Source: Selenomonadaceae bacterium
Lineage (GTDB): Bacteria; Bacillota; Negativicutes; Selenomonadales; Selenomonadaceae
Assembly (NCBI GenBank): GCA_022786545.1
Contig: JALFXV010000056.1
Location: 1-43,931 of the forward strand
Reading direction: 5' to 3'
Length of the DNA: 43,931 bases
Shown: positions 32,326 to 43,165 of the stretch, in pieces
How positions within the stretch are numbered: position 1 is the first letter of the stretch
How the letters are laid out: each line of letters starts with the position of its first letter
Made by a program: the position numbers and the translations under genes
The notes under the pieces: model-generated
Database searches by the model: none
Seen by the model: only the letters and a program-made list of their open reading frames with translations
What the model was told of the DNA's origin: nothing

Positions 32326-34653
32326 TCACTGGCAAAGGGCTGTTTCCAGCACCTTGTCCATATTTTCCACCGGCACAAATTCCAGCTTCTCCCGGACGCT
32401 CTCAGGAATATCCTCAATATCCCGCTCGTTTTCCTTAGGCAGAACGATGGTCCTGATGCCCTCCCGGTATGCCGCCAGCACCTTTTCCTTCAGGCCGCCA
32501 ATGGCCAGCACATTGCCGCGGATGGTAATCTCCCCGGTCATTGCCACATCGCTTCTTATCTTGCGGCCGGTCAGCCCTGACACGATAGCCGTTGCCATGG
32601 TGATACCGGCGGACGGGCCGTCCTTTGGCACGGCACCCTCAGGAAAATGCACATGGATATCGTTCTTCTCATAAAAGCCCTCTGCCAGCTCAAACTTGTC
32701 CTGGCGGCTGCGTATGTAGGAAAGGGCGGCCTGGGCCGACTCCTTCATCACATCACCCAGCTTGCCGGTGAGAATCAGCTTGCCGGTGCCCGGGAAAATA
32801 TTCACCTCGGTAGGCAGGATATCGCCCCCCACCTGGGTCCAGGCCATGCCGGTGCACAGCCCCACCTCCGGCTTGCGCTTGGCCTTGGTATGAGGGTACT
32901 TCACCTTGCCCAGGATGTCCACCAGATTTTTCGTAGTGACATATACAGACTCCGTATCACCCTCCACGATTTTCCGTGCCACCTTGCGGCAGAGATGGCC
33001 GATAACCCGCTCCAGCTCCCTGACACCGGACTCTCTGGTGTACTCGTTAATCATGCGCTGCAGGACGCCTGCTCCCAGCTTGATTTCCTTGCCGGAGAGG
33101 CCGTTCTTGGTCCGCTGCCGGGGCAGCAGGTACTGCTTGGCAATCTCCAGCTTTTCCTGCTCCGTATAGCTGGACAGGGTAATGACCTCCATGCGGTCCA
33201 GCAGAGGCCGGGGAATGGAGCCTATATCGTTGGCAGTCACAATCCACAGCACATCGGACAGATTAAAGGGCAGCTCAATATAATGGTCGCTGAAGGTATT
33301 GTTCTGAGCCGGGTCCAGCACCTCCAGAAGAGCCGAGGTAGGGTCTCCCTTATAGTCAGAGCCCATCTTGTCCACCTCATCCAAAAGGAACACAGGATTT
33401 CTGGTACCTGCCTTTTTCAGGGCTTCCAGAATCCGCCCCGGCATGGCTCCCACATAAGTGCGGCGATGACCCCGTATCTCCGCCTCGTCCCGTACGCCAC
33501 CCAGGGAGGCACGGACAAACTTCCTGCCCAGGGCCTTTGCTACGGAACCGGCCAGGGAAGTCTTGCCCACCCCCGGCGGCCCCACCAGGCACAGGATAGG
33601 CCCATTCTGGCCGTTGGTCAGCTGGCGCACCGCCAAGAACTCCAGGATGCGCTCCTTGACCTTTTCCAGCCCGTAGTGGTCGCGATCCAGCACGGCGGCT
33701 GCCGCCTTGATATCGTTGATATCCTCTGACAGGCTCTCCCAAGGCATGGACAGCAGGTTGTCAATATAGGTGCCGATGACGGCTCCCTCCTGGGACATGC
33801 CCTGGGTCCTTTCCAGCCGCTTCAGCTCCTTCTCCACGGTCTTCACAACCTCGTCAGGGAAGTGCCCCTTGCTCAGCCTTTCTTTGTATTCCTCAATATC
33901 CCCCAGGATGCCGTTCTGGTCACCCAGCTCATTGTGGATGGCCTTGACCTTCTCCCGGAGATAATATTCCTTCTGCACCTTCTCAATCTGGCGCCGCACC
34001 CGGGTGCCAATCTTGCGCTCGATGTCCAGGATATCCTTTTCCCGCTTCAGGAAGCCGTACAGCTTCTCCAGCCTTTCCTTCACATCGATGCTCTCCAGGA
34101 TTGCCTGCCTGTCATCCAGCTTCAGGTTGATGTGGCCGGCAATCATGTCCGCCAGCCGCCCGGCATCATCTATAATCGAAACAGACACCATAGCGTCTGC
34201 CGGAATCTTCTTGCTGCTCTTGACCCACTGCTCAAACTCATGGACCACCACGCGGACCAGGGCCTCCATCTCTATGGACTTGTCAATCTTGTCATGGTAC
34301 TCCCTGACATTGGCTATCAGGTAGTCTTCCTCCTGCTCAATGGCGCTGACAATCTGGCCGCGGTACAGGCCCTCTACCAGCACCCGGATTGCCCCGTCCG
34401 GCAGCTTCATCAGGTGCTTTACCTCGGCCACCGTGCCCACGCTGTACAAATCAGGCATCTGCGGGTCCTCCAAATCAGAATCCCGCTGCGCCACCAGGAA
34501 AACGTGCTTGTCCTCTCCCAGCATGGCCTTTTCCAGGGCGGAAATCGACTGCTCCCTGCCGGCGTCCAGATGAACCATCATATATGGAAATACCATCATG
34601 CCCCGTAGCGGCAGCACAGGCAGCACCACTACATTTTCATCCATTTCCTCCAT
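32326..34653 (-). CDS. lon: ATP-dependent protease Lon
   Basis: Cytoplasmic AAA+ protease that degrades misfolded and regulatory proteins. 775 residues: N-terminal substrate domain ([17 protein letters not shown]), AAA+ module with Walker [15 protein letters not shown] and Walker [13 protein letters not shown], and the C-terminal protease domain with catalytic Ser in [12 protein letters not shown] and Lys in [12 protein letters not shown]. The start is the ATG at 34653 with GGAGGTG 6 bases upstream; longer versions starting at 34707 would run through the terminator stem. It lies about 100 bases after clpX. Confidence 0.97.
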   Translation of the reverse strand: MEEMDENVVVLPVLPLRGMMVFPYMMVHLDAGREQSISALEKAMLGEDKHVFLVAQRDSDLEDPQMPDLYSVGTVAEVKHLMKLPDGAIRVLVEGLYRGQIVSAIEQEEDYLIANVREYHDKIDKSIEMEALVRVVVHEFEQWVKSSKKIPADAMVSVSIIDDAGRLADMIAGHINLKLDDRQAILESIDVKERLEKLYGFLKREKDILDIERKIGTRVRRQIEKVQKEYYLREKVKAIHNELGDQNGILGDIEEYKERLSKGHFPDEVVKTVEKELKRLERTQGMSQEGAVIGTYIDNLLSMPWESLSEDINDIKAAAAVLDRDHYGLEKVKERILEFLAVRQLTNGQNGPILCLVGPPGVGKTSLAGSVAKALGRKFVRASLGGVRDEAEIRGHRRTYVGAMPGRILEALKKAGTRNPVFLLDEVDKMGSDYKGDPTSALLEVLDPAQNNTFSDHYIELPFNLSDVLWIVTANDIGSIPRPLLDRMEVITLSSYTEQEKLEIAKQYLLPRQRTKNGLSGKEIKLGAGVLQRMINEYTRESGVRELERVIGHLCRKVARKIVEGDTESVYVTTKNLVDILGKVKYPHTKAKRKPEVGLCTGMAWTQVGGDILPTEVNIFPGTGKLILTGKLGDVMKESAQAALSYIRSRQDKFELAEGFYEKNDIHVHFPEGAVPKDGPSAGITMATAIVSGLTGRKIRSDVAMTGEITIRGNVLAIGGLKEKVLAAYREGIRTIVLPKENERDIEDIPESVREKLEFVPVENMDKVLETALCQ

Positions 34654-34686
34654 AAAATTCACCTCCGCAAAAAAATCTATATAAAC

Positions 34687-34714
34687 ATAGGCGTTACCCT
34701 GAGGCAACGCCTAT
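34687..34714 (-). terminator. Terminator or attenuator between clpX and lon
   Basis: Perfect 9-bp inverted repeat ATAGGCGTT (34687-34695) and AACGCCTAT (34706-34714) with a 10-nt loop. The run after it on the minus strand (GTTTATATAGATTTTTTT) is only partly T-rich, so some read-through into lon is likely. Confidence 0.65.
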
Positions 34715-34754
34715 ACATTCTGCTCAATTTATCAGCACAAAGGCAGAAGCCGGC

Positions 34755-36011
34755 TCAGGCCGATGCCTCATGCTTGCGATTTCCATAGGACAGTACAGGG
34801 TCCTTCTTCTCCAGGACCACATCCTTGGTCACCAGGCAGCCAGTTACGCCATCCATAGACGGGATTTCGTACATGACATTCTTCATCAGTTCCTCGATGA
34901 TGGACCGAAGGCCACGGGCACCTGTCTTGCGCTTCAGGGCTTCCTTGGCAATGCTGCGCAGGGCCTCCTCGTCAAAGGAAAGCTTAACCCCGTCCAAATC
35001 CAGCAGGTGCTGATACTGCTTCACCAGTGCATTCTTAGGCTTGGTGAGGATTTCCACCAGGTCAGCCTCCTCCAGCGGCGCCAATGTCACCACCACAGGC
35101 AGCCTGCCGATGAACTCCGGTATCAGGCCGCTTTTCATCAGGTCATCCGGTGCCAGCTTCTTCAAAAGCTCCCCCATGTCCATCTGCTGCCTGGAAGCAA
35201 TCTCCGCCCCGAAGCCCAGATTCTTCTTGCCGATGCGCTTGTTAATAATCTTGTCGATACCGGCAAAGGCACCGCCGCAGATGAACAGGATATTGCTGGT
35301 ATCAATCTGCAAAAGCTCCTGATGGGGGTGCTTGCGCCCCCCCTGAGGCGGCACGGAGGCAACAGTCCCCTCCAAAATCTTCAGCAGGGCCTGCTGCACC
35401 CCCTCCCCGGATACATCACGGGTAATGGAGACATTCTCCCCCTTGCGGGCAATCTTGTCAATCTCGTCAATATAGACAATGCCCCGCTCTGCCTTCTCAA
35501 TATCAAAGTCAGCAGCCTGAATCAGCTTCAGGAGGATATTCTCCACATCCTCACCCACATAGCCGGCCTCAGTCAGGGTAGTGGCATCCGCCACGGCAAA
35601 AGGCACATTCAAAATCCGTGCCAGGGTCTGCGCCAGCAGCGTCTTGCCGCTGCCCGTAGGCCCCAGCATCAGGATGTTGGACTTCTGCAGCTCCACATCC
35701 TTCTTCAGCTTGCGGCTGTCAGCATTTATTCTTTTATAATGATTGTATACAGCAACTGACAGGGACTTCTTGGCATCCTCCTGACCAATAACATACTGGT
35801 CAAGAATCTTTTTTATCTCTTTCGGCTTCGGCAGGCCACGAACCCCATCATCATCCTGCTCCCGCACCTCTTCATCAACTATTTCGTTGCACAGTTCAAT
35901 ACATTCATCACAAATATAAACTCCGGGACCTGCTACCAACTTGCGCACCATGTCCTGAGGCTTTCCACAAAACGAGCAGACAAGCTTATCATCATTATCA
36001 TTGAAGCTCAT
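34755..36011 (-). CDS. clpX: ATP-dependent Clp protease ATP-binding subunit ClpX
   Basis: AAA+ unfoldase that feeds substrates to ClpP. 418 residues. N-terminal zinc domain with four cysteines (CSFC and CDEC), Walker [17 protein letters not shown], Walker [12 protein letters not shown], and the IGF-type ClpP-contact loop seen here as KNLGFGAE. The start ATG at 36011 lies 12 bases after clpP, so they form one operon in the usual clpP-clpX order. Confidence 0.97.
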   Translation of the reverse strand: MSFNDNDDKLVCSFCGKPQDMVRKLVAGPGVYICDECIELCNEIVDEEVREQDDDGVRGLPKPKEIKKILDQYVIGQEDAKKSLSVAVYNHYKRINADSRKLKKDVELQKSNILMLGPTGSGKTLLAQTLARILNVPFAVADATTLTEAGYVGEDVENILLKLIQAADFDIEKAERGIVYIDEIDKIARKGENVSITRDVSGEGVQQALLKILEGTVASVPPQGGRKHPHQELLQIDTSNILFICGGAFAGIDKIINKRIGKKNLGFGAEIASRQQMDMGELLKKLAPDDLMKSGLIPEFIGRLPVVVTLAPLEEADLVEILTKPKNALVKQYQHLLDLDGVKLSFDEEALRSIAKEALKRKTGARGLRSIIEELMKNVMYEIPSMDGVTGCLVTKDVVLEKKDPVLSYGNRKHEASA

Positions 36012-36023
36012 GCCGCCACCCCC

Positions 36024-36629
36024 TTAATCCTGAGATTGTTCGCTATCCTTTGCCCTGGTAATGACCTTGTCAATCAGGCCGTACTCCACAGCCTCGAATG
36101 CGCTCATAAAATTATCACGCTCAGTGTCATTCTCCACCTGCTCCATGCTCTTGCCGGTACGCTGAGACAAAATCTCGTTCAGCATGTGGCGGGTGCGCAA
36201 AAGCTCCTTCGCCTGAATCTGGACGTCAGTAGACTGCCCCCTGGCACCGCCTAACGGCTGGTGAATCATAATCCTGGCATTTGGCAGGGCAAAACGCTTG
36301 CCCTTGGCACCGGCAGTCAGAAGCAGGGAGCCCATGCTTGCCGCCTGGCCAATGCAGATAGTAGCCACATCAGGCTTGATATACTGCATGGTATCATAAA
36401 TAGCCATACCGGCAGTCACAACGCCGCCGGGGCTGTTGATATACAGATAAATATCCTTGTCAGGGTCCTCTGCCTCAAGAAAAAGCAGCTGGGCAACAAT
36501 GGTGTTTGCCATGTTGTCCTCTACCTCGCCCCCCAGAAAAATAATCCTGTCCTTCAAAAGACGGGAGTAGATATCATAGGCGCGCTCACCCTGGCCGGAC
36601 TGTTCCACAACCATAGGAACATAACCCAT
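36024..36629 (-). CDS. clpP: ATP-dependent Clp protease proteolytic subunit ClpP
   Basis: Serine protease that forms the degradation chamber with ClpX. 201 residues with the catalytic triad Ser98 (IGQAASMGS), His123 (MIHQPLGG) and Asp172 (ERDNFMSA). No long propeptide. It sits between tig and clpX, the standard order tig-clpP-clpX-lon. An operator-like palindrome (36656-36670) and a hairpin lie in the 161 bases upstream. Confidence 0.97.
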   Translation of the reverse strand: MGYVPMVVEQSGQGERAYDIYSRLLKDRIIFLGGEVEDNMANTIVAQLLFLEAEDPDKDIYLYINSPGGVVTAGMAIYDTMQYIKPDVATICIGQAASMGSLLLTAGAKGKRFALPNARIMIHQPLGGARGQSTDVQIQAKELLRTRHMLNEILSQRTGKSMEQVENDTERDNFMSAFEAVEYGLIDKVITRAKDSEQSQD

Positions 36630-36655
36630 TTTCCAATCACCTCACTGAAAACTCA

Positions 36656-36670
36656 CTGAAACGGTTTCAG
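36656..36670. promoter_or_regulatory. Palindrome upstream of clpP
   Basis: CTGAAAC-G-GTTTCAG, a perfect inverted repeat with a single-base centre, 27 bases upstream of the clpP start codon. It resembles a LacI-type operator but has one base fewer in the centre than a CcpA cre site. No CtsR or HrcA (CIRCE) sequence was seen here. Confidence 0.4.
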
Positions 36671-36682
36671 CAGATACAACGA

Positions 36683-36710
36683 AGCGGCACTCCCCTGCGG
36701 TCATGCCGCT
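36683..36710 (-). terminator. Hairpin after tig (weak terminator or attenuator)
   Basis: AGCGGCA (36683-36689) pairs with TGCCGCT (36704-36710). On the minus strand it is followed by TCGTTGT, a poor T-run. It lies 80 bases after the tig stop and may reduce read-through into clpP. Confidence 0.45.
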
Positions 36711-36790
36711 CCATACAAATATCAGCAATTACACAAAATACCGGTAATCACCCGAATTGCTCAACTAACACCTGGCCAATACCCGGCTGA

Positions 36791-38080
36791 TTACTCAGCA
36801 ACGTTGTCAATGATGAACTGGGCAGTCTTGCGCTTCAGGACAGTCTCAATCAAATCCCCGGTACGGCCCTGCTGGGTAATAATCTTCTTCACCTCGGCGA
36901 AAGTTGAGCCATAAGCCTTGGCCATAGCCTCAACCTCTGCATCCAGCTCCTCGGTCTCAACCTTGATGCCCTCAGCCTTTGCTACAGCTTCCAGAACCAG
37001 GTCGGTCTTCACGTTGGCAGCAGCGGTGTCCCTGTAGGTCTCACGCAGCTTGTTGATGTCGGTGCCTGCATACTGGAGGTACATCTCCAGCTTCATGCCC
37101 TGCTGCTCCAGGCGCATAGCCAGCTCCTGAATCATGACGTTGATGCGATGCTCAACCATAACCTCAGGAACCTCAACTGTTGCATTCTCAGTAGCCTGCT
37201 TGATAGCCTCCTCGCGCTTCTCGGACTCAGCCTTGCTCTCAGCAGTCTTCTCCAGGTTGGAGCGGATATCAGCCTTCAGCTCATCCAGAGTCTGGAAGGT
37301 GCTTGCCTTCTTGGCAAACTCATCATCCAGGGCAGGCAGAACCTTTCTCTTGATGCTCTTGACAGTGCACTTGAACACTGCTGGCTTGCCCTTCAGCTCC
37401 TCAGCGTGATACTCCTCAGGGAAGGTTACGTTTACATCCTTCTCCTCGCCAATCTTGGCGCCGATCAGCTGATCCTCAAAGCCAGGAATGAAGCTGTTGG
37501 AGCCGATCTGCAGAGGGTAGTCCTTGCCCTCGCCGCCGGCAAAAGCCTCGCCATCAACAAAGCCCTTGAAGTCCAAGGTGATGAAATCATCCTTTGCCAC
37601 CTCGGAGCCTGCCTCAGCCTCAACCATATCAGCCTGACGATCCAGCATACGGGTCAGCTGCAGCTGAACTGCCTCGTCATCAACAGCATCCTTCTGAACC
37701 TCAACCTTCAGGCCCTTGTACTCGCCCAGCTGAACCTCAGGCTTCTTGGTAGCAGTTGCCTTGAACACCAGATCCTTGCCCAGCTCCTTGGTAACCACCT
37801 CGAACTCAGGACGGGTAACGATGTCGATTTCCTTCTCCTTCAGTGCCTCAAAGAAAGCCTTTGGTGCAGCAATCTCTACAGCCTCATCAATGATATATTC
37901 CTTGCCTACATGGCGCTCTACAATCATCTTTGGAGCCTTGCCCTTGCGGAAGCCAGGGATGTTTACCTTGCTGGCAACCTTCTTGTATGCAGCCTCATAA
38001 GCCTTATCCAGCTCTGCAGCCGGTACAGTGATTTCAAATTCAACCTGAGAGTTCTCCAAATCCTTTACGTTTACTTCCAT
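36791..38080 (-). CDS. tig: Trigger factor (ribosome-associated chaperone)
   Basis: Chaperone with peptidyl-prolyl isomerase activity that binds nascent chains at the ribosome exit. 429 residues: the N-terminal ribosome-binding domain with the signature GFRKGKAPK (VNIPGFRKGKAPKMIVERH), an FKBP-type isomerase domain (about 150-240, DFITLDFKGFVDGEAF), and a helical C-terminal domain. AGGAGGT lies 11 bases before the ATG. It has its own likely promoter at 38179-38207. First of the tig-clpP-clpX-lon series. Confidence 0.97.
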   Translation of the reverse strand: MEVNVKDLENSQVEFEITVPAAELDKAYEAAYKKVASKVNIPGFRKGKAPKMIVERHVGKEYIIDEAVEIAAPKAFFEALKEKEIDIVTRPEFEVVTKELGKDLVFKATATKKPEVQLGEYKGLKVEVQKDAVDDEAVQLQLTRMLDRQADMVEAEAGSEVAKDDFITLDFKGFVDGEAFAGGEGKDYPLQIGSNSFIPGFEDQLIGAKIGEEKDVNVTFPEEYHAEELKGKPAVFKCTVKSIKRKVLPALDDEFAKKASTFQTLDELKADIRSNLEKTAESKAESEKREEAIKQATENATVEVPEVMVEHRINVMIQELAMRLEQQGMKLEMYLQYAGTDINKLRETYRDTAAANVKTDLVLEAVAKAEGIKVETEELDAEVEAMAKAYGSTFAEVKKIITQQGRTGDLIETVLKRKTAQFIIDNVAE

Positions 38081-38178
38081 TGTGTCTAATGACCTCCTGA
38101 AAAATATTTGTGCAGGGACACCGGCAAATCTAATTCAGCGCATAGTTATCCCCATTCTTTACCATAGTACACCAAACC

Positions 38179-38207
38179 ATAATACCACAAATTTTTATTC
38201 TACACAA
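38179..38207 (-). promoter_or_regulatory. Candidate promoter of tig
   Basis: On the minus strand TTGTGT (38207-38202), spacer 17, TATTAT (38184-38179), about 100 bases before the tig start codon. Confidence 0.55.
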
Positions 38208-38237
38208 GGTTTTTGCTAAACTTCCGGGCTGATAAAA

Positions 38238-39665
38238 TTACCCTTTCACCAGCAAATCCCTGAGTGCACCAATAAGATACAGGGAACCTGCGCAAATAAG
38301 CAGCGTGTTATTCGGCTCGCCCGTTGCCTGTGCCAGCAGCTGCCCCCTTTGCAGGGCGGCAGCTGCATCTGCCACAGCCTCCCTGCACTCAGACTTCACA
38401 TAAGGGAGCAGTTCGGCAGGCTCTGCCGCCCGCTCCGAGTCAGGGGTAGTCAGCACCACCTTGTCCTCCGGGCGAAGCAGGATATCCAGCATCTGCTGAT
38501 AATCCTTGTCCTTCAATATTCCCAGCACAAAGACGCGCTGCTCCGCCGGGAAATAATAATCCAGGCTGGCCCGCAGGGTAGCAATCCCGGCAGGGTTGTG
38601 GGCACCGTCAATCAGCACCTTGTAATCATAGCCCTTAATCAGCTCAAAGCGGCCCGGCCATGTCACACGCTTCATGCCCTGCTTGATGGCCTTCTTGGTG
38701 AACCGCAGGTCGTCCGTTGCCAGCACCATCATCACTGCCGCGGCCAAGGCGCTGTTCTGCACCTGATGGAGCCCCAGCAGGGACAGCTTGTAATCCATGC
38801 TGCCAAACACAGCATTTTTGCCCTTGAAGGCCACCAGCTGCTCACTGTCGCCGCACTCGCTGCAATCCATGTGCAGCTTGGACAGGGCCTCCATCTGCAT
38901 ATCCGTCAGAGCCCTGTCCTGAGCGCCATAGCCCGTTGCCCCCAGATTGGGCGGAATGGACAGCTGCCCCAGGGGCTTCATGGCCTCGGCGGCAAAATCC
39001 TCACCCATGATATACAGGGCGCATCCCTTGGCTTGTGCTTCTTCCTTGATAATCTCCAGTGCCTGTCCAGTAGCGCCTGTTACCACCGGCACCCCCGGCT
39101 TGATAATGCCTGCCTTGTGGCGGGCAATCCCCTCCAGGGTGCCGCCGCACTTATCTGCATGCTCAAAGGTTACGTTGGTAATCACGGAGACCTCCGGCAG
39201 GATTACGTTGGTAGAGTCCAGCAGGCCTCCCAGTCCCACCTCGATGACGGCATATTCCACCTTTGCCTTCTTGAACATCAGAAAAGCAGCTGCCGTAATC
39301 ACCTCAAACTGGGTAGGGTGCTCATCCCCCTCTCCTGCCATAAACTCGCAGATATCACGCACCACGCTCAAAGCATCGGCAAACTGCGCCTCAGACACCT
39401 GCCTGCCGTCAATCACCATCCGCTCCGTATAGGCGGAAAGATGGGGCGAGATGTACATGCCCGTCCTGATGCCTGCCGCCTGCAAGCCGGAGGCCAGCAT
39501 GGCAGTCACGGAGCCCTTGCCGTTGGTGCCGGTCACATGGATTGTCTTATACGCCTTCTGGGGCTCCCCCAGAAGGTACAGGAGCTTTTCAATCCTCGCC
39601 AGACCGAAATTCATGCCGAAGATATTCAGCTCATCCAGATAAGCCAGGCTTTCCTCATAATTCAT
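38238..39665 (-). CDS. folC: Folylpolyglutamate synthase / dihydrofolate synthase
   Basis: Adds glutamate to (di)hydrofolate, retaining folates in the cell. The 475-residue protein has the Mur-ligase-type ATP site IHVTGTNGKGSVTAML, the folate motif ISPHLSAYTERM, AVIEVGLGGLLDSTNV, and the C-terminal VLIDGAHNPAGIATL. Slightly longer than many FolC proteins (about 430); the extra residues fall in the middle (DMQMEALSKLHMDCSECGDSE). GGAGGTGAAAGG precedes the ATG at 39665. It follows valS by 91 bases, a common pairing in Firmicutes. Confidence 0.95.
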   Translation of the reverse strand: MNYEESLAYLDELNIFGMNFGLARIEKLLYLLGEPQKAYKTIHVTGTNGKGSVTAMLASGLQAAGIRTGMYISPHLSAYTERMVIDGRQVSEAQFADALSVVRDICEFMAGEGDEHPTQFEVITAAAFLMFKKAKVEYAVIEVGLGGLLDSTNVILPEVSVITNVTFEHADKCGGTLEGIARHKAGIIKPGVPVVTGATGQALEIIKEEAQAKGCALYIMGEDFAAEAMKPLGQLSIPPNLGATGYGAQDRALTDMQMEALSKLHMDCSECGDSEQLVAFKGKNAVFGSMDYKLSLLGLHQVQNSALAAAVMMVLATDDLRFTKKAIKQGMKRVTWPGRFELIKGYDYKVLIDGAHNPAGIATLRASLDYYFPAEQRVFVLGILKDKDYQQMLDILLRPEDKVVLTTPDSERAAEPAELLPYVKSECREAVADAAAALQRGQLLAQATGEPNNTLLICAGSLYLIGALRDLLVKG

Positions 39666-39756
39666 AACCTTTCACCTCCAAAGCATCGCATATTCCCGTG
39701 CATTGCACTATGCCCGATAAAACGATTTCCGTTCCTTGAAATATGCAATTTCCCCA

Positions 39757-42453
39757 TCAGATATTCTGCAAATACGCCAGTCGCTCCTTCACCGCATTCT
39801 GCTTCTCCTGATAGCCCTTCAGCTTCTCCTGCTCACCAGCTACCACCTGGGCAGGTGCCTTGGCCAAAAAGCCCTGATTGCCCAACTTCTTCTCCAGGCG
39901 GCTGATTTCCTTGTCCAGGGTTGCCAGCTCCTTGTTCAGGCGGGCAGTTTCCTTCTCTACATCAATCAGCCCCTTCAGCGGCAGGTAAATCTCCACGCCG
40001 TTTACTACGCCTGTCATGGCGTTTTCCGGCTTCTCAGCACCAGCCGGCAGCATGGTAACAGGCTCGGCAGCAGCCAGCACCGTCAGATAGCCCTCGTTGG
40101 CAGCAAATACCTCCCTGAGCTTTTCATCCGTAAAGTTCAGGATGACCTGGCTCTTTTTGCCAGGTGCTGCATTGACCTCAAGGCGCAGGGCGCGGATGGT
40201 CTTGATGGACTCCATGATGGCGGTCATAGCAGCCTCATCCCCATCATTTACCAGCTTGGCAAGGCCTGCCTCATCGTTGCCCGGCCACTCAGCTACCATG
40301 ATGCTGATGCCCTCATGCGGAATATGCTGCCAGATTTCCTCGGTAATGAACGGCATGAACGGATGCAGGAGGCGCAGGGTGCGTTCCAGCACGTAGCCAA
40401 GGACGTACTGGGCCGTCTGGCGCGGACGGACATTTTCCTTGTCGTAGAGCCGTGCCTTGGCCAGCTCAATATACCAGTCGCAGAATTCATTCCAGATGAA
40501 ATCATAAATCAGGCGGCCAGCCTCCCCCAGCTCGAACTTCTCCAGGTTGGCCGTAACCCCCTGGGCTGTCTTGGCAAAGCGTGACAAAATCCACTTGTCA
40601 GCAAGGGTATAATCCCCCGCCTCCGGCACAAAGCCCTTGTCAAAGCCCTCAAGGTTCATCAGCATGAAACGGGAAGCGTTCCACAGCTTGTTGGCAAAGT
40701 TCCTGGTGGCAACCACCCTATCATTGATAAAGCGCATATCGTTGCCCGGGGTATTGCCGGTAATCAGCATAAAGCGCAGGGTATCCGCCCCATACTGGTC
40801 GATAACCTCAACCGGGTCAATGCCGTTGCCCAGGGACTTGGACATCTTCCTGCCCTGCTCATCCCGCACCAGGCCGTGGATGTAAACAGTCTTAAATGGA
40901 ATATCCTTGCCGAACTCCAGCCCCATCATCACCATGCGGGCCACCCAGAAGAAAATAATATCATAGCCGGTTACCAAAGTGCTGGTAGGATAGAACTGCT
41001 TCAGCTCAGGAGTCTCATCCGGCCAGCCCATAGTCTCAAAAGGCCACAGGCCGGAGCTGAACCAAGTGTCCAGCACATCCTCGTCCTGCCGGAGGTGCTT
41101 GCCGCCGCACTTAGGGCAAACTTCCACATCGGTACGGGAAACAATGGTCTCGCCGCAGTCATCGCAGTACCAGGCAGGGATGCGGTGTCCCCACCACAGC
41201 TGGCGGGAAATGCACCAGTCGCGGATATTGTCCAGCCAGTTGCAGTAAATCTTGGTGAAGCGCTCCGGCACGAACTTGATATCCCCATTCTTTACTGCCT
41301 CGGCAGCAGGCTTGGCCAGGGACTCCATCTTTACAAACCACTGGGTGGAAATCATCGGCTCAATGGTGGAGTGGCAGCGGGAGCAGTGGCCTACGGCATG
41401 CTCATGGTCTTCAATAGATACCAGGGCGCCAATCTCCTGCAGCTCCTTCACCAGGGCCTTGCGGCACTCGTAGCGATCCATGCCCTCGTACTTGCCTGCA
41501 CCCTCGGTCATCTTGCCGGTATTGGAAATAACCTTGATCTGCTCCAGATTGTGCCTGAGCCCCATCTCATAGTCATTAGGGTCATGGGCAGGGGTAACCT
41601 TTACCGCACCAGTACCAAAGGCGGAGTCAACATACTCATCAGCAAAGAGAGGGATTTCCCGGTTGACAACAGGCAGAATCAAGGTCTTGCCCACCAGCTC
41701 CGTATAACGCTCATCAGCAGGATTTACTGCCACGCCGGTATCGCCGAACATGGTCTCAGGACGGGTGGTGGCAACCTCCACATACTTGTCCTCCCCCTTT
41801 ACCTGATAGCGGATGTGCCACAGATGGCCGGCCTCGGTCTCATGCTCCACCTCAATATCGGAAATGGCGGTGTTGCAGTCCGGGCACCAGTTGGTAATGC
41901 GGGTCCCCTGATAGATAAGCCCCTTCTCATACAGGCTGACAAAAACCTCCCGTACAGCCCGGGAGCAGCCCTCGTCCATAGTGAAGCGCTCCCTGTCCCA
42001 GTCCAGGGAAGAACCCAGGGAACGCAGCTGGCTCATGATGCGGCTGCCGAACTTTTCCTTCCACTGCCACACACGCTCCAGGAACTTCTCCCGGCCCAGC
42101 TCATAGCGGTTGGTGCCTTCCTCCCGGAGAGCCCCCTCCACCTTGGCCTGGGTGGCGATGCCGGCATGGTCACAGCCCGGCATCCACAGGGTATTGTAGC
42201 CCTGCATGCGGCGCCAGCGAATCAGGATATCCTGCAAGGTATTGTCCAGGGCATGCCCCATGTGCAGCTGGCCGGTTACATTTGGTGGCGGAATCACGAT
42301 GCTGTATGGCTGCTTTTCCTCATCCACTACAGCATGAAACAGCTTGTTTTCCTCCCAGAAGCCATACCACTTCTTTTCAAAGCTTTTCGGGTCATAAACC
42401 TTGGGAATATTATTTTCTTCCATGCTTTCCTTATTTTCCTTTTCCATGTCCAT
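39757..42453 (-). CDS. valS: Valine--tRNA ligase
   Basis: Class I aminoacyl-tRNA synthetase charging tRNA-Val. 898 residues: the HIGH motif appears as [18 protein letters not shown], the KMSKS motif as [14 protein letters not shown], the editing domain includes [18 protein letters not shown], and a C-terminal coiled coil ([21 protein letters not shown]) closes the protein as usual for ValRS. AAGGAG lies 11 bases before the ATG at 42453. Expression is controlled by the T-box leader directly upstream. Confidence 0.97.
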   Translation of the reverse strand: MDMEKENKESMEENNIPKVYDPKSFEKKWYGFWEENKLFHAVVDEEKQPYSIVIPPPNVTGQLHMGHALDNTLQDILIRWRRMQGYNTLWMPGCDHAGIATQAKVEGALREEGTNRYELGREKFLERVWQWKEKFGSRIMSQLRSLGSSLDWDRERFTMDEGCSRAVREVFVSLYEKGLIYQGTRITNWCPDCNTAISDIEVEHETEAGHLWHIRYQVKGEDKYVEVATTRPETMFGDTGVAVNPADERYTELVGKTLILPVVNREIPLFADEYVDSAFGTGAVKVTPAHDPNDYEMGLRHNLEQIKVISNTGKMTEGAGKYEGMDRYECRKALVKELQEIGALVSIEDHEHAVGHCSRCHSTIEPMISTQWFVKMESLAKPAAEAVKNGDIKFVPERFTKIYCNWLDNIRDWCISRQLWWGHRIPAWYCDDCGETIVSRTDVEVCPKCGGKHLRQDEDVLDTWFSSGLWPFETMGWPDETPELKQFYPTSTLVTGYDIIFFWVARMVMMGLEFGKDIPFKTVYIHGLVRDEQGRKMSKSLGNGIDPVEVIDQYGADTLRFMLITGNTPGNDMRFINDRVVATRNFANKLWNASRFMLMNLEGFDKGFVPEAGDYTLADKWILSRFAKTAQGVTANLEKFELGEAGRLIYDFIWNEFCDWYIELAKARLYDKENVRPRQTAQYVLGYVLERTLRLLHPFMPFITEEIWQHIPHEGISIMVAEWPGNDEAGLAKLVNDGDEAAMTAIMESIKTIRALRLEVNAAPGKKSQVILNFTDEKLREVFAANEGYLTVLAAAEPVTMLPAGAEKPENAMTGVVNGVEIYLPLKGLIDVEKETARLNKELATLDKEISRLEKKLGNQGFLAKAPAQVVAGEQEKLKGYQEKQNAVKERLAYLQNI

Positions 42454-42478
42454 AATCTCTCAAACTCCTTCACATAAA

Positions 42479-42813
42479 ACAAAAAGCCCCTTTCGCCCTC
42501 ACTAACAAGGACGAAAGAGACTATCTTCCGCGGTACCACCTAAATTTGCACGGCTGATGAAAAGCCGCCCACGCTCACTGACTTAACGCCGCCCGGCGTC
42601 CGGACCTACCAGATAAATTAACAAATCAATAAGCCAATCAATTAATAACTTAATAAATTAATCAATTAATCAACTACTCACCAAATTAATGATCTATCCT
42701 TCAGACCGGCTGCTCCAAAGCTACCTTCCCCGCCCCGCCAGTGGAAGCTTTCACCACCATGCTTCCCTCTCTGAGCTGCCCGGCAGCAGGTACTCCTCTT
42801 TTTCATCGCATTT
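42479..42813 (-). ncRNA. T-box leader (tRNA-Val-responsive) of valS
   Basis: The minus strand carries the T-box sequence AGGTGGTACCGCGG (42541-42528), then a terminator stem (CTCTTTCGTCC with GGCGAAAGGGG) and a T-run ending near 42480. Stem I has a base pairing of AAATGCGATGA (42813-42803) with TCATTAATTT (42692-42683), the AGTA motif (42794-42791) of the specifier loop and an AGAGAG element. Opposite AGTA, next to the CTGCT/AGCAG stem, lies GTC (42706-42704), a valine codon and so the likely specifier. Uncharged tRNA-Val would favour the antiterminator and raise valS expression. Between stem I and the 3' part lies an AT-rich linker of about 70 bases, without an obvious stem II or pseudoknot. 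Confidence 0.92.
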
Positions 42814-42858
42814 CTGATATTCAATTAGCACGCAAAACCAGCATCCATATCATACATA

Positions 42859-42943
42859 TGGTGCGGACGAGAGGGGTCGAACCTCCACGCCTTGCGGCAC
42901 TGGATCCTAAGTCCAGCGCGTCTGCCAGTTCCGCCACGCCCGC
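42859..42943 (-). tRNA. tRNA-Leu (anticodon UAG)
   Basis: A complete 85-nt gene including encoded CCA. The acceptor stem is GCGGGCG/CGTCCGC, the D arm contains GGCGGAACTGGCAGACGC, and the anticodon stem CTGGA/TCCAG encloses the loop CTTAGGA with anticodon TAG. A long variable arm (class II) and the T arm GAGGTTCGACCCCTC follow. The CCA end is part of a small inverted repeat, CCATAT/ATATGG, with the sequence downstream. Confidence 0.97.
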
Positions 42944-42957
42944 ACATCAGCCTTTTT

Positions 42958-42986
42958 ATGATAGCATAAATTGCCTGTAATGTCAA
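42958..42986 (-). promoter_or_regulatory. Strong promoter of tRNA-Leu (and possibly valS)
   Basis: On the minus strand a perfect TTGACA (42986-42981), spacer 17, TATCAT (42963-42958), with TGC before the -10. Transcription would start about 8 bases before the tRNA. No terminator and no convincing second promoter was seen between the tRNA and the T-box. Confidence 0.8.
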
Positions 42987-43165
42987 ATTGCAAATGGCAT
43001 CATGTCATCAACTATCGTACAAAACATCATCCCCCGCAGAAATACCAGAGAAAATATACTTTTGTAAATAAGCTGATTGTCCTATTGCAACTCAGCAGTT
43101 TTTGTATGCTATATATATTAATATATATAATAGGGATAAATACGGCTTTTATACTATAGAACCAA

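Noticed and set aside
36656..36670. CcpA cre site upstream of clpP
   Set aside because: The palindrome has a single-base centre, so it is one base short of the 14-bp cre core; reported only as an operator-like palindrome.
40876..42477. A 533-codon plus-strand frame opposite valS
   Set aside because: Shadow of valS, which has all class I synthetase motifs.
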